Assembly: GCA_016758965.1 (NCBI GenBank)
Contig: JAEPRB010000007.1
Location: 310,001 to 374,000, forward strand
DNA from: Circinella minor
Lineage: Eukaryota > Mucoromycota > Mucoromycetes > Mucorales > Lichtheimiaceae
Reading direction: 5' to 3'
Length of the DNA: 64,000 nucleotides
The translations under genes and the position numbers were made by a program. Under the pieces are notes generated by a model. It was given only the letters and a program-made list of their open reading frames with translations, did no database searches and had not been told where the DNA came from. Of this stretch, positions 22,996 through 36,249 are shown piece by piece; the stretch's first letter is position 1; each line of letters starts with the position of its first letter.

Positions 22996-24375
22996 TTATT
23001 GATTGTTGTCATGGAGTTGCTTCCTTCCTGCATGATATACCGTGTAGCCAGGGAGACCATAGACTGAAAATCCCATTGCGTTAGCAACTTTACCAAATGC
23101 TTCAGCTTCGACTTGATGTTGATATACAAAAGGTGGGAAATTGGCACCTTCACGGTGAACGTGTGATTTAACTAACGTAAATGTTGCACCTACACCATCC
23201 AGAGGTACTTTATGATGTACACCCATATGGGTTGGCATATCCACTAACTATATATCAAAATAATAGCACATCAGTATATAAGTTATTTTCTTTAGCAAGG
23301 GAACAAAGAAAAAAGATCTTCCCAGACGGGAATGATTTTTGTGTTGGCGGGGATGATAACTTTTTTTTGGGGGGCTAAGTTATTTGCTATGATTGTGTAG
23401 GTGTGGGCTGATAAATTATTTATCCCACAAAGGAGAAAATGAACGAAATTTGTTTTTTTTCCTTACCAAAGTACGGCCAGATCCTAAAAATCAAAAAATT
23501 AAAAATTAAAAAATAGGGCTTAGTTTTTTCTTTTTTTTTTTGTTGCAACAGTGTGGATCATCACCAAAAATAGTTCTTTCTGTTTTATATTGTCTATTAC
23601 CTTCCATCAAAATAAAATCCTGTCCCACCCATTTCTGCATTTCCAATGAATAATCCGTTTCAGCCCAATTATTTCGATCATAGCCCCAAAAAGCATTGTC
23701 TTCCCGATACAATAAACAATTAGGAACAATCACATCCACATCAGCACGCATTAAATCTTCAAAAATAGCAGCAGGGTATTTAACAACATCAACATCAATC
23801 CAAGCAACCCAGCTATGAAAATCTCGTAATGAAGCGGCCAATAAGAAATTACGAGCGCGTGCCATGATAGTCAAATCATATGGTTCGTCATTATTCAAAA
23901 ATTCGAAATTACGTTGATACACATTTATTTCATGAAATCGTTTAAACCATCGTCCTTGATACTGTCGTACATAAAATTCAAGAATTTTGTTTTCGTTTTC
24001 GTCTGATGAATCGGTGGCCAGAAGACCAATCGAGATAAGATGGTTTGGGTATGTGGACTTGTCGAGTTGGTCAAAAAATCGTTTGAGATGAACACTGCTT
24101 CCTTTGATGAGAGGCGTTAATATCAAAATATGTTCGTTATGGTCTCGGGCATTAGCAGTGGCGTTTAAACTATTGAGATTAAGATAGTATGAAGTATGAT
24201 CGTGGTCAGCTTCTTTTGAAGTTGCGGATGGTGAGTCAGAGTACAAGGACCTTGCTGCGTGGCAAGAAGTATGTGAATAGTGATTGGAAATCGTTGATAG
24301 CGAAAATATAACTAGTGCAGATAAAACAGAAATAATGATGACAAGGCGTCGACTGCCTCGTAAAAAAGTAGACAT
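22996..24375 (-). CDS. Golgi mannosyltransferase of the MNN9/ANP1/VAN1 family (GT62)
   Basis: In yeast this family forms mannan polymerase complexes that extend the alpha-1,6-mannose backbone of N-glycans in the cis-Golgi. Exons on minus: 24375-23565, a 17-base microexon 23483-23467, and 23247-22996, giving 359 residues. A type II membrane anchor lies at about residues 11-29 (LVIIISVLSALVIFSLS). Catalytic-domain blocks: HILILTPLIKGSSVHLKRFF, the MARARNFLL motif, the DxD metal-binding motif WIDVDVV, KVPLDGVGATFTLVK, HREGANFPPF and VYGLPGYTVYH. The microexon encodes the SGRTL part of GSGRTLLVDMPTH; without it the frame and this block are lost, which is why it was accepted. Donor for intron 1 is GTGATG. 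Which of the three paralogues it represents cannot be told. Confidence 0.88.
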
Positions 24376-26122
24376 GATGGTTTTTATGTTGGTGGTATAG
24401 ATATGAAAATATGAAGGCCTGTTGGTGTATATTATTGTTTATATATTAGTTGAAAGAAAGGAGAAGGGAAGATAAGATTCCCGTATCGTATTTGTTTAAT
24501 ATATAATATTAATATTAATATTAATAATAATAATAATAATAATAATGTTAGTAATAGTAATAATAGTAGTAGAGAGTGAATGTGAAAGAAAGGAAGAAAA
24601 GAAAAGAAAAAAGAAGAGAAGAAAAAAAAAGTTTAAAAAAAAGGAACAAGCTTATACTCTTTTGTTCTCTCTCATTCCTGCCTTCTCTCTGTTGTGTGTC
24701 TGTGTCTCTATGATTTATTTTTCAACTCTCGATGAGGGATACACAAGGCCCCGAAAAAAGCTAATTACTTTTTTATCCTTAATCTTTTTTTAAGTTGTAT
24801 GCATCTTTTTATTGCCAAAGTAGTTAAGGAAGTAGTAAAAGAGAAAAACCCGAACTTTTTTAAACATCTCGTCTTTTTATATAAGATCCTTAATCTAGTG
24901 TCATTTTATATATACGAAAAAGAACGTGTGTAGAAATAAAAAGAATCGAGAAACTAGAAGGGCTGGAACTACAGACACCAATTTCAACGAAAGTACTGGA
25001 AAAAAAAATGAAGAATTAATTCAAGCGGAGTGGATTTTCATTCCCCATTTAACACACAACAACCAAAATGGATCGTCGTTTTTTTCTCTTTGTTGTAATA
25101 CGATTTTTTTTTGTGTAAGTGCTGCTGTGTTCCTGTTACCCCTTTTGTGAGAAGTTCCAGACTGTGGTACCCAACTGGGATTATAAACAGCTAATAGTCA
25201 GGGTTGCACCATGATCTACCTCTCGTCACCAGCTCATACTCTTTAACAGCTGCCAAGAAAATACTCATTATTGTGATTATCTGTAACATACATTTTTCTA
25301 CTCAAAATAACGTTTTGCATATCTGAATCTTCACAATACATATTCGATCATATATTTATTATCCCCCCCTTTTTTTTGTTTTTTTAATTTCTCCTCTTTA
25401 TGATAATTATAGACCCCAACTTCATTAAGCTACAGAACTCACAGAGAGTTCATTTATTTTGTTTGGGTTACACAAAAAGACAGTAAAAAATAGAGCTGAT
25501 TTTCATGACGACAAAAAATAAAATCGCCATGGCAGAATCTGTTTCGCTGGGCTTGGTTTCACAATGAATTTGGTTAAAAAAAATGATAGTAATCAGAGGC
25601 CTAAATATATCCATTTGACACGCTTGAATTACTTTTTCCATAAGGGCATGATATTTTTAGTGGTGAAAAAAAGTACAAAGAAAAAAAGAGTGGGATTGTA
25701 AATGAATGAAAGAATACAGAAGGGAATATATAGAATGTGAGCTTTTTTTTCGTTGTGTATATAAAAAAAAGATTTTATAAAATATATATACATAAAGAAA
25801 AGGAGAAGAGAGTATATGTGTAATTGGTTCTTTTCAATTTTTGGTGAGGAGGGTTAAGAAGGATTGTACACGAAGAAGTATGCTATATCTCTGCTGTTAT
25901 TTTAAAGATACAAAGAAAGAAGAAGGATGGTATGCCTAATGTGAAAAAGGAAGGGGAGGGAGGAAAGGGGTAGAGAGAGAGGTCGATGATAGGATATAGT
26001 AAAGAAAAAAGTTCTACAAACCAAATGGATCGACAAAACAAAAGTTCAGTTGGTTATTTTAGGGAATGTATTTACATATAGTAACAACCAATTTATATTT
26101 AAATCGTTGTTATTTTTCGTTA
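24376..26122. other. Intergenic, 1.75 kb
   Basis: Upstream of the mannosyltransferase lies a (TAA)n run (about 24505-24546), then purine-rich low-complexity sequence (24575-24650) whose open frame 24545-24793 is Lys/Arg-rich by bias only. No conserved protein or RNA gene is seen. The last 300 bases are the 3' flank of the SWIRM gene. Confidence 0.5.
24505..24546. repeat. (TAA)n / (AATATT)n microsatellite
   Basis: A run of AATATT repeats passes into TAA repeats. Confidence 0.85.
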
Positions 26123-27724
26123 TTATTGATGATAAACAGGAGTATGCGGTTCGAGCCAACCTAGTCGTGCAAATAAAGCCCATAAATGACTGACCTTATT
26201 CACATCGATTCGACATAGCTTTTGAGCATCTGACTTTCGAAATGGCATATTGCTTTTATAAGAATCTTGAGCACCGAGAATTAATGAACGTTTACACATC
26301 AAATATTGTTTAGGCTGCAATCGTAATTGAGAAGCAATATTAACTTCACAAGGATGTAGTCGATCATAGAATTCCATGTGGTCAATTTGAAGTGGCGAGT
26401 TAGCTGTATATAATGGTGATAATGATGAGAGCGAGAAAATGAAATGTAAATATGTCAGAAATACATAATAACAATAGCAGTAATAATAGTACCAATTTAT
26501 TTACACAATAATTCATCCCACCCATCACCATCACCCTCCTCTCCATACACACTTCTTACACCCCGTGACAAGTAGTATAATAGTTTTAGCACAGAATAAA
26601 AGTGCCACACGACAATAAATTTATACCACAGCCAATGAGGTCGTAGCAATGTATGTGCGTTTAATATAAACCCGCATTGCTAAGGTAAATTAGGAGAACA
26701 AAAAAAAGAAAATATGGTTGATTTTTTTACCTTTACCTTTGTAGGTGGGACGGACATTAGGCTTTCTGTCAAACACATCATAAAGAGGTACCCATTCCGG
26801 ATCATAAACCAGTATATCATCAACGGTAACGTCCACGCGATCATATGCTGCAGCAGCTTCAGTTCTGGACTTCTTCATGTGACGATCCGCTGTTGAAGCC
26901 AATGTAGATGCAAAAGGACGTTTTGATGTCATGCGGCTCAGTTGATCATCTTTTAATAGAGCTTTTGTTTCTTCGTTGTTGTTACTGTTATTACTATTGG
27001 GATATCCAGCCGTGAGACAATAAGTGTCATTGTTTTTGTTGCTTAAATCCAAACAATAAGCATGCTTTCCCCGGTCTTGTGGTAATTGTAGTTGTTGTTG
27101 TCTTTGTCCATTTTTCTGCGACATGGCCTGCATACTATATTGACGTACTTGCTCTGCATTAAAGTATAATGAAAATACATGTTCAGCTGCATCGGGTGAA
27201 AGACTGCGATGTGGCATTTCTTTTATTCTTGAAGTAGGGATAGTCAATGTAGCAGCAGAGGTAGCAGGTGATGAAAGTATTTCTTTAGTTGTCATTGGCG
27301 AAGTAACTGTTTTTTGTAATATAACTTTCTTTTGATCATTTCGTTGACGACGATGGCTGCGGAGTGGTGGTAGTGAATTTGGAATGATTATTTCTTTTTC
27401 ACTTGCTTTTTTAACATAAAGGGTGTTTTGTGAGGATGACAAGGATGGTAAAGCTTTTTCTCTTTCGAGATGAAACTTAAACGTCTTATTTTGACGGGGA
27501 TGGCGAGAAGAATAAGAAGAAGTTGAAGCTGTTGTTGATACTGTCGAAGATGATGAAACACAGTCCATCAATGTAGGAGGTGACACTGGAGGAATGTATA
27601 TTTCGGTTGGCTCAACTAATTCGTGTTTTTGTTGATGCTTTGATAAGGTATCTAAAGAGTAAGGTTTTGGTGTCACTGGTGGCGACAAAAGTCGATCGTT
27701 ATTCATGAGTGAATTCAAGTTCAT
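26123..27724 (-). CDS. SWIRM-domain protein (Laf/Fun19-like)
   Basis: SWIRM domains are helical modules of chromatin complexes; the fission-yeast Laf proteins with this architecture belong to the Rpd3L histone deacetylase complex. Exons on minus 27724-26737 and 26403-26123 give 422 residues. Residues 1-300 are Ser/Thr/Pro/Asn-rich and look disordered, with a basic patch PLRSHRRQRNDQKK. A linker block DDILVYDPEWVPLYD precedes the domain. The SWIRM domain occupies the last 90 residues: YDRLHPCEVNIASQLRLQPKQY, FRKSDAQKLCRIDVNKVSHLW and LFARLGWLEP. The intron sits exactly before the domain. Nuclear location and complex membership are inference from family. Confidence 0.85.
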
Positions 27725-28698
27725 TAAAGATTAAGAAAGAAGGAAGAAGAAATTGAATTGTATTTGTTTGTTTAAATTCCAGGAAAGGGAAAAGAAGAAA
27801 GGGAAGAAAAGTTTACAAAAAGTGAGAAAAGAAAGAGAAAGAAAGAAAAGAAGTAATTTCCGTTTTGTGAAAATAAGAACCCACCGACTTTTATCCGCAG
27901 ATTTTTTTTTACTATTAATCTTGGCATATCATCATTTTATAAACTAATCAATTGTAAAGTGCAGAGCGGTGTCTTTTTTAATTTTTACATACTTTTGATT
28001 TAAAACAACTTTAGTGCTAATCCAAAATAGGGCAACGATTGGTCTTTTCATCAGTTTCGATCATTAAGCAATTGCATAGTTACTCTTCTTTGTATTTGTA
28101 GTTTTTCTTTGTAAATGAATAACGTTTAACATATCTATTTCAATGGATCCGGGGAAATAGTCTCCCCCCAAAAAAATAAAAATAAAAGCTTGATACAAAA
28201 CACATAAATAGTATACCCAGCCCGAGTACCCGATGGATCGACGTTCTTTTTCTTTTTGAGGAACTTCAAATCAAGTTTTAACCCTTCATTATCAAACAAA
28301 ACAGAAACGCAATTGCAATTGTTTATACATAAAGGGGTAAAGGAATTAGAACAAAGTATTTTAATTATAATTGAATAAAGAAGGAAGGACAAGGCCTAGG
28401 CTTATTAAATTTTTTGAACTATATTTTTTGTTCTTATTCTCTCTTTTTTTTTAGAAGTTTGGAAAAATGCAAAAAAGAAAAAAAGGATTTGCAACGGTGA
28501 AATTGAACTAAACCAAATTCGGAGTTACAGTTGTAGTTTTTCTTCAAAGTCGTCGATCCGCAACCATTAACCAAAAAAAACACAAATATATCTTTGGGTT
28601 TATAAATATGTTTGTGTTTGCGTAAAACACACTACCAATTTATTACAAAATCTCAAATCATGAGAAAATAAAAATAATTTTTATACTCTTTTTTCTTT
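27725..28698. other. Intergenic, about 1 kb
   Basis: Upstream region of the SWIRM gene (purine-rich 27780-27860), then 3' flank of the Bem2-like gene. An 85-residue frame on minus at 28135-28392 has no family features and is not called. Confidence 0.5.
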
Positions 28699-31600
28699 CT
28701 AATCATCATCGTTTATAATTTCTTCTACTTCTTCAATGTCAAAAAAATAATGAAAATGCAATATAAGATATTTTACGATTGTTTGATGATGCCCTAAATT
28801 AGACATCGTTGTTGCAAAGGAGGCTGGACCAGGAGCTGGTTGTAACAATGTCGGTCCGAACACAATAGCTAGATTGGTTGCATACATGTGATTGGTTGCT
28901 TCAAAATCCGTGACACTATAGTAGAAAAAAATTAATGAGCCATGAGCAAAAAAAAAAAAAAAAGAGTTGGTCAAACGCTATATTTGGTAAGCCGTCTTAT
29001 TTACATGACAAAATGCTCAATCAATCGCTTGAGTAAAATATAATTAGGATCTGGTAGTTTCTGAATAACTTGCTTTATCAGGTAAACCCGTTGATCATGG
29101 TCTTCAGATGCTATGTAAAATTATATAAAAAGAACAAAAAGAAAGACAGTGATTACCATGTTTTTTTATAGTTAAAATTGGATTTAGTTAGTTGCTATGG
29201 TGACATAATTTATTACTTTTTTTTTAGTACGGTGAAATGATGACCTATTTTCTTTCCACCGCCACACTCAACACAGACGCACATGTATATTACAATTCTC
29301 TAACCCAAAAGCGATGGTAGTATAACTATAATTGGGGTAACCCAAAAACTTTACCTGCTGCAATAATAAACTCATCATAATAAATATGCGTCATTAATGA
29401 GCCCGGAATATTACGCAAAAACTGTTTCAATGCATCTGCCACAACATTAATATCGGCCCATTGAGGATCACTAAGATTGACCTTGCTCATATCTGAATTG
29501 AATTCTGACTTGAGTTGTTCGACTACCGAACCAGTGCCAGCAGTACGGTAGATGCCAACTTCTTCTAAACCTCGTTTTTCGATTTCCGCAATGCACTTTT
29601 CCACTAAAAGCGGTACCGAGCCATCATTCATGAGGATAACCAGTTCTACGCCATAAACGGACTTCCTTGTGTTCAGTTGCTGAATATTAATCGCTGCATC
29701 TGACGTTCCACGACGTGTAGGATCTTCTTCACAAAATCGACTATTTCGCTGCTGTTCGTCAGAAGCAAGTACGCTACGTCGTTTTACAGCACCTTCTCGC
29801 GCCGCATTGTTAATTTGCTGCATCCAATCGACCATATCCTCGCGATTGGTGGCTTGAAATAGAGATTGTCCTCCTTCTTCAGTCACTATCCGAAACACAT
29901 GATCACGTTTTGTATAGGCACTTGCTACCGAGGTTGTGGAATGGATAAGGTTTATTACTGTTGATGCTTTAGCAGTCTGAAACTGAACCGAACCAGCGGG
30001 ATCTGTTAGAGACTTTGTTGCTATTGAGGAGGTGTTGAGTGTTGATGACGATGAGGTTGATAATGATGTCGGTCGAAGACCACGGAATAAGGAATTGAGC
30101 TTTGGCAAATGTTGTTGATGATAGTGAAGCTGATTACTATTGCTATGTTTATGGTTTTTTCGTTCTTGCTTTTCTATATATCGTGCTTGCTCGTTCTGCC
30201 GCTTCTGTAGTTTGTGTTGTAATTCACGCCACTCCTTGTCGATTCGATCTCGTTCTTTAATATTTCGCTTTAGTTTTTCTTGTTGTTCGCTCACTAATTT
30301 GCTAAATACTCCATGTTGTCCCTTTGCGGATGCTCCACGAATAGATGATATAGAAGTCCCACCGCCTACTCCTCCTGACCCTCCTTGTTTGTTTTCCTTG
30401 TTGGCATAATCTTTGAAATCTTTCCATGTCGATTTATTCATTTGAGGACATATAATAAAAGAAAGATACCCTTGTTGTTGTTGTTGCTGCTCCTCAAGAT
30501 CCATCTGTGCGTTCATTACTAATTGAAGAAAGTGAAACACGTAGCGCCGTTTATCAAAATTAATCATGTGTTCGTTGGAATTATATGTGTCTGGAACTGC
30601 TGCACATAACTCTAACATTCGATCAAAGATCCATCCTACACTTGGAACTAGTAGTACCATACTATCGGATTTTTTGTTGTCCACGCCATTAGTAGTATTA
30701 TTGTGGATTGACCGTTGTACATGGCTGAGTAAACATTCTAATGTCTCTGGCTGTTGCTGTGGTTGTGGTCCATATTGACGTGCAACATACATCCATGCCT
30801 TTGAAAACAATCGTACTTCTGGACTAATTAATGCACTTGCAATTGCATATTCGACAAAACCAGGGACTCGTCTAGGTCGATCCTCGACATCTCTGAGTTC
30901 GGGAAACAATACCATTCGCTCTGTTGCTGATTTGCTTATTACCACCATTTGCAAAAACTTGTCGATCCGCTGCACACGTGTTTGGAAATCAATACTACGG
31001 GATGTAATCTCGTGAATAACCCAACTCCGGATAATAAAATGCATGCAATACAAATATTGAATAGAGCTTGGGAATGCTAATAGTAGATCATCAGCCGAAA
31101 ACGCTGATGGTGACACAATAGAACGACGGGCTCCTTCAATAGCAGTGAATACATCAGAGATCATGACATCATCCTGTGGAATATGATAATCAGTGGGCTG
31201 AGCTGTTGGGGCATCTTGTACAGGTGACAGTGTCATTGACATGGGTGGTGTTTGTGAAGCTTTGTGAGAAGGTAGCCATGCATATAAATCGCTTGACTGT
31301 GCCTCGAACACATCGAACGTTTGAATCCAGTCCTGCAGGGTCACAGATGCAAACAATTGGCGCACGCATTGATCTGCTTGTTTCAAAAGTATTGATGCAG
31401 ATTGCTGATCCACCAGACTTGTGCTAGGTGCATCTTCCATTGTCTGCGTAGACAAGGAGAATGCCATAGATTTTCGTGTACCATGCGTTATGGTCGTGCG
31501 AAAACCTTGTGTTCCACTCATCACTTGTTTGTACAACTCATCTACGTTTCGACTGCATCCAATATCATAATCAATCGCTTTTAAATCATAACTTGGCGTT

Positions 31601-34600
31601 AAAATCTTGTAAATGAATTGTTTCCGCAGCTCTTCAAGTTGTCGATCAATATGCTTTGCAGCTGTCAAAGATACATGTTGATCATTTGTTGCAATTGTTG
31701 TTGATTGTTGAACTACTGTACGCCACGCTTCCAATGCATCTTGTGCTTGTTGAAGAAATTGACCAATGTGGTTGAGAATTTCAATTTCATCTACAAAATC
31801 GTAAAAATGTTCCTCCATCCAGTGCAGCATCAAGCTAACCACACGTCGCTGTATTGAAACAACTACTCGCCAATCAAAATCGACTTTTGTATTTATAACG
31901 TCGTTTGTCGTCGTCGTCGTGTTGTTCACCGTTTTTGTTGAAGACTGAAATACATCTTCGAGCACACTTGTTTTTCGCTGCTTTGCAAGTCTACCTGCTG
32001 ATACTGCGCCCGTAAAAATATTTCTCAGAAGTTCTAATAATTCTACAACTGAACAAAAGCTGCGATATGTTACAAAAAATGCATTGATATACTCTTCTTC
32101 ATCCAGAGCAAGATGTTGGGGATTGAATTCGCGATCTAAAAGTTGTGATGACAAATGCCATTGATCACGCATATCTTTGTCGTATCGAGAAACACCGTTT
32201 ACCAAAACTTCCACTAATCGTTCCAGACGGCCAGCTTTGACATTTACAAAAATTGGTGTACCTTTTTTGGTATTGTTGCTACTATTATTGTTATTAATAC
32301 TAGTTCTATTACTGTTTTCTGATATATCTTCCTCATTCTTTTGAAGTTTCTCACTTGTCGTCGGCGTCATGCTGTTGATTGTTCCTGATCGTGACCGAAT
32401 ACCAGAACTACCTTTATCTGCCAGGGCCAAGAACCCTCCTGATGTGCTTTTCTTTAGTGATTTCTTTGTCACTGAATCATCAGCTTGTACTAATGTCGAT
32501 GCTTTGAGTATCAAATCACCATTTTCTACAACTAACGTACAATCACTCATTCCTTTATCTTTCCGTAGCTGAACTGCATCCAAAATTGCTTTAGCTGAAT
32601 AACTGCCGTGTCGGTGTGAAATAAGCGATCCAAGCCACGTTTTGCTGTGGAGAGAGTCAATATAACTATCAGAATACTCCTCACTTTTTTTGGTGCTGCT
32701 GCTACTACTGTTGATTGTATCGGTGTCTGTACCCACACTGCAGCTAGTAGTACTACCTGCACCACCAGGTGGAAAACTATAGGTTCGTCGTCGAAACATT
32801 TTTCTTCGGGTCACACGAGGCGAAGATCTTCCATGATCACGTGGAGCAGGTCGATGAGGAGCACTGGTTGCGCTCATGGGTGTAGTAGGAGCAACCACTT
32901 CATCCGATTTGATACTGGGACAAGAACCTTTTTTGCGTAAATGTTGTTGGGATCGTGGTGATGTTGAAAATTCTGAATCCAATGATTGTTGTGGTTGATA
33001 CTGTTGTTGTTGAAATAAAGTATATCCTTCTAGAATTTCTGGGAATGTTAGCGTGGCTGATGAGGGAGGCGCCACATCTATTCCATGCAACGAATCAAAT
33101 TTGCGGTGTCGATCATAGCTCTGCCCAAAAATCCTCGGTTCGCATGCCAATGAACATTCTTGCAAATATTTAAAATCATGAGGTACTGAAATAAAATCAT
33201 TAACAGAATGTTCAAAAAATGCTTGTAAAGGTCCTACTACTTTGAACGAAGGGACCTGCCCTTCTACTCCCTGATCTTGTTTTTGAAAACGACAATGATT
33301 CATGGCTGTCCATGTATCAAGACTTTGTCGAACCACATGATAAATTCGCCAATATTTAGAAAAATTGATAGTATGCTGTTCATCATCATATTCATTCTTG
33401 AGATGTTTTCGGAGTCTGTCTACTGCTTGACGTAATGTACCAAAAAATGGTAGTCCTTCTTGTTCTGTTGAACTTGGTGGATCCATGATACGAGCAAATT
33501 CATCCACGGCTACCGTTTTTTCCCATCCTTCGAGCCACATGTCTTGTGCGAATAGCCCATATTCTGCAAGCATTCCCACCCATTGTTGTGTCACAGTAGC
33601 AACCAAGTTACGTTCCACTGCCTTCCAAGACTCCTTGAGTCGGATCACACCAAGAGAACAGATGGCTGTAGCAACAGCACACCAACCCGTCATATCGCCC
33701 AATTTTGTTAATGCAATTCCAACGCGAATCCAATGCTCGAGTAACATGGATCGTGTCAAAGTCATATTCTCCGTTCCCAACCCAATAATATCTCCCTCTT
33801 GTTGTGATTCAATGAGGATTTGATTACGTATTAGTTTCGTTAAGAAGTGGGGAGATGCTGTTGTAAATACGAGTGAATTGACAACTTGGGGTGATGTTTG
33901 TGGTCGTGGTACATATGTTAGTAGATTCATTAATGTGGATTCATGTTGGCGTTGTTGTGAAAAATGAAACCAATATACTTGTTCGGCAAAACATTCTGGA
34001 TCAATGGTCAAAAATAACGCTGGAGTTAATCCTGTGATTAGCATATTTGATAAATTGACAGAAGTTGGTCGTTGTCGATTCAACGAAGCTGTTCGTTTTT
34101 CAAATCCTGGTATATCTTCGACAGTATTTGTCTTTGTTTCACCATAATAGCATCCTTCATCATCATCATCAATTGTAAGAGGTGGAGCAGTCGCATCTGT
34201 AGATGACTCAGGTGCAATTCCGGCACCACCAGCCTCGTCCCCATTGCGTTTGACAGTAGTTAGTACTAATTCCTTCGTGCGTATACTTTTGTCACGCAGC
34301 TGATCATCAGTATGTTCATTTTCTTCCAAAGATTCCATAAGTAATATCAGTCCGTTGGCAACATCACCCACAATGTCCTGCATAAAATGGGTACAGTATA
34401 ATTGAACCAAGTCAACAATGCGGCCCCCTACTTGGGGTGTATGTGATATATAAGCTTCAAGAATATTGCGTATTGTTGCGCTACTGGTAAACATGGGAAA
34501 CGTAAGAAGAAATGCATTCATATATTCCCTGTCAGGATCTTCTGATGTAAGTAACTCATGAATCAATGCACTGATCGTTCCACCCAATATAATACGTCGG

Positions 34601-35730
34601 CCATCCGCATCAGTGGTGACATACAGTTGTGTATTGTCGCTAGGCAATTGCTGCTCTTCGTCCTTTTTACAGATGTTGCTTTTTGGTAACCCTGCTTGTG
34701 ATTCAAACGCATTTATCCATGCTAATTGTACTTCGTTCGAAAATGATGTAAACACTCGTTCTTTGTTGTCATTTTCGATTATAAATATTAACTTGTCACC
34801 GCGCTTTACCACACGCAGATGATCAAGAGGAATTCTGCATTCTTCCCTCCATTGTTGTTGTTCAATGTAAGTGCCAACGACAACTTGTTCTGAAAATATC
34901 AGTAGATCAACATTTTTGTTCCCATCCTTAAATTTTGCTCCATATATGTAACTACGGCGTAATTGCTCATCATGAAAACGATCTGCAGGATGATGAATAA
35001 TGATTGGATCTTCCTGCTCCTGTTGTTGTTGTTGTTGCTGCTGCTGTTGCGAAAATAAAGATGCCTGCTGCTGCTGTTGTTGTTGGCGATGATGTTTAGG
35101 TGAAGGAACAAGTGATCGGAGTGGTGATTCGGATGACAGTTTATACAGATAGAGTTTATGTCCACGTAGAACAATGCGATATAGTTTCCATCCGCGGTGA
35201 TTATGTGCCTTGTGAAACGCTCGAAAGTCGGCCTTTTTGAATAAAAACCCTTCTTTTATAATAATCAAACTGGAACGATCTTTATCATTATGGTCTAGTG
35301 GCTTTCGTCGTTTGACAACAGTTGGACTTGTAGTAGAACTATCACTACTACCAGTGGTTATACGTCGTAAACCCATCATAGATACGGGACGTGGGTTTTT
35401 TTTGACAGTGTTGTTGCTGTTGCTACTACTATTACTTGTGCTGCGCGATACTTCCAGGTACATTGGCTCTTCAAACGATTTGGAGATGGGTCGATCGGCC
35501 GAAGTAGACCAGCCGGTTGTTTGTGCTGACTTTGGAATATCAATGGATATGGGCGATCTACGCGAAATTGGACGCGATGAAGATGTGGAAGTAGATGACT
35601 CTGCTGCTATGGAATTAATTGCTGAAGTTTCATGGCTGTTGAACAATCGATTTTTAAAGAACGATAATGCACTAGTACGATGTTCGTCTGATTTGTTGCT
35701 AGCCGATGGTTTTGTTTTTCTTGATTTCAT
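28699..35730 (-). CDS. BEM2: Bem2-like Rho GTPase-activating protein, 2232 residues
   Basis: Turns off Rho-type GTPases and shapes polarity and cytoskeleton; Bem2 of budding yeast has about the same size and layout. Exons on minus: 35730-29355 (one exon of 6376 bases), 29110-29005 and 28915-28699. Order of parts: disordered Ser-rich N-terminus; PH domain about 150-345 (KEGFLFKKADFRAFHKAH..., interrupted by poly-Gln); RasGEF-N-like segment near 385-475 (GGTISALIHELLTSED); degenerate RasGEF-like region with CFAEQVYWFHFSQQR; a second RasGEF-N-like segment near 1170-1300; a second PH near 1900-2000; RhoGAP domain from about 2012 to the end with the arginine finger in VGIYRTAG. The RasGEF parts appear non-catalytic, as in yeast Bem2. 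The two small last exons complete the RhoGAP fold (YLIKQVIQKLPDPNY, NLAIVFGPTLL). Confidence 0.9.
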
Positions 35731-36249
35731 TATGCAACTATCGTTCTCAATCTTCTTAAAAGAAAAAATATATAAATAAAAAAAGTCAATCCATAATGAG
35801 TCTCTAAATTAACTAATTAACCGATAGTACTATACATATACATACAACTCTCAATATATTTTCTTTTTTTAAAAAGGTATAGTTTTATAAAAGATAGAAA
35901 AAGAAAGAGAACGAAAGAGAACGAAAGAGAGAGATAGTGTGTGTGTGTGTGATAAAGAAAAACAAAAATAAATCAAGTAGGCAAAAGAAAAGAATCGAAC
36001 TCCTGAACAGTTGAATTTTTTTGGGTGGAGAGAATTTCATTATTTTTCTGCTATTTTTTTTTTCTTTTCCAAAGTGGAACGTTCAAAAGAAGGGGATAAG
36101 AAGAGCATTGTTATGGAAGGAGTATGTGTGCATAAATGAGTTGAGGATGAAATAGCTAGATAAATGAAGAGATTTGGATGTGTGTGTTATGTTATTTTAA
36201 ATGATTCAAACCCTTTTTTTATATATGAATTTTGTATAAATTGCTTGCT
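35731..36249. other. Intergenic between two minus-strand genes
   Basis: Promoter of the Bem2-like gene next to the 3' flank of PRS1. It contains a purine-rich block with GAAAGAGAAC repeats and a GT run at 35938-35951. No gene seen. Confidence 0.5.

Noticed and set aside
24545..24793. Lys/Arg-rich 82-residue open frame
   Set aside because: It lies in a purine-rich low-complexity tract beside a TAA microsatellite; no conserved feature.
28135..28392. 85-residue minus-strand open frame
   Set aside because: No domain, no splice partners and an AT-biased hydrophobic composition.
35237..35779. 180-residue plus-strand open frame
   Set aside because: It is the antisense shadow of the 5' end of the Bem2-like gene; composition mirrors the Ser/Thr codons of that gene and it has no domain of its own.
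35988..36022. T-arm-like text (GAATCGAAC) suggesting a tRNA on minus
   Set aside because: No matching acceptor, D or anticodon arms could be built around it.
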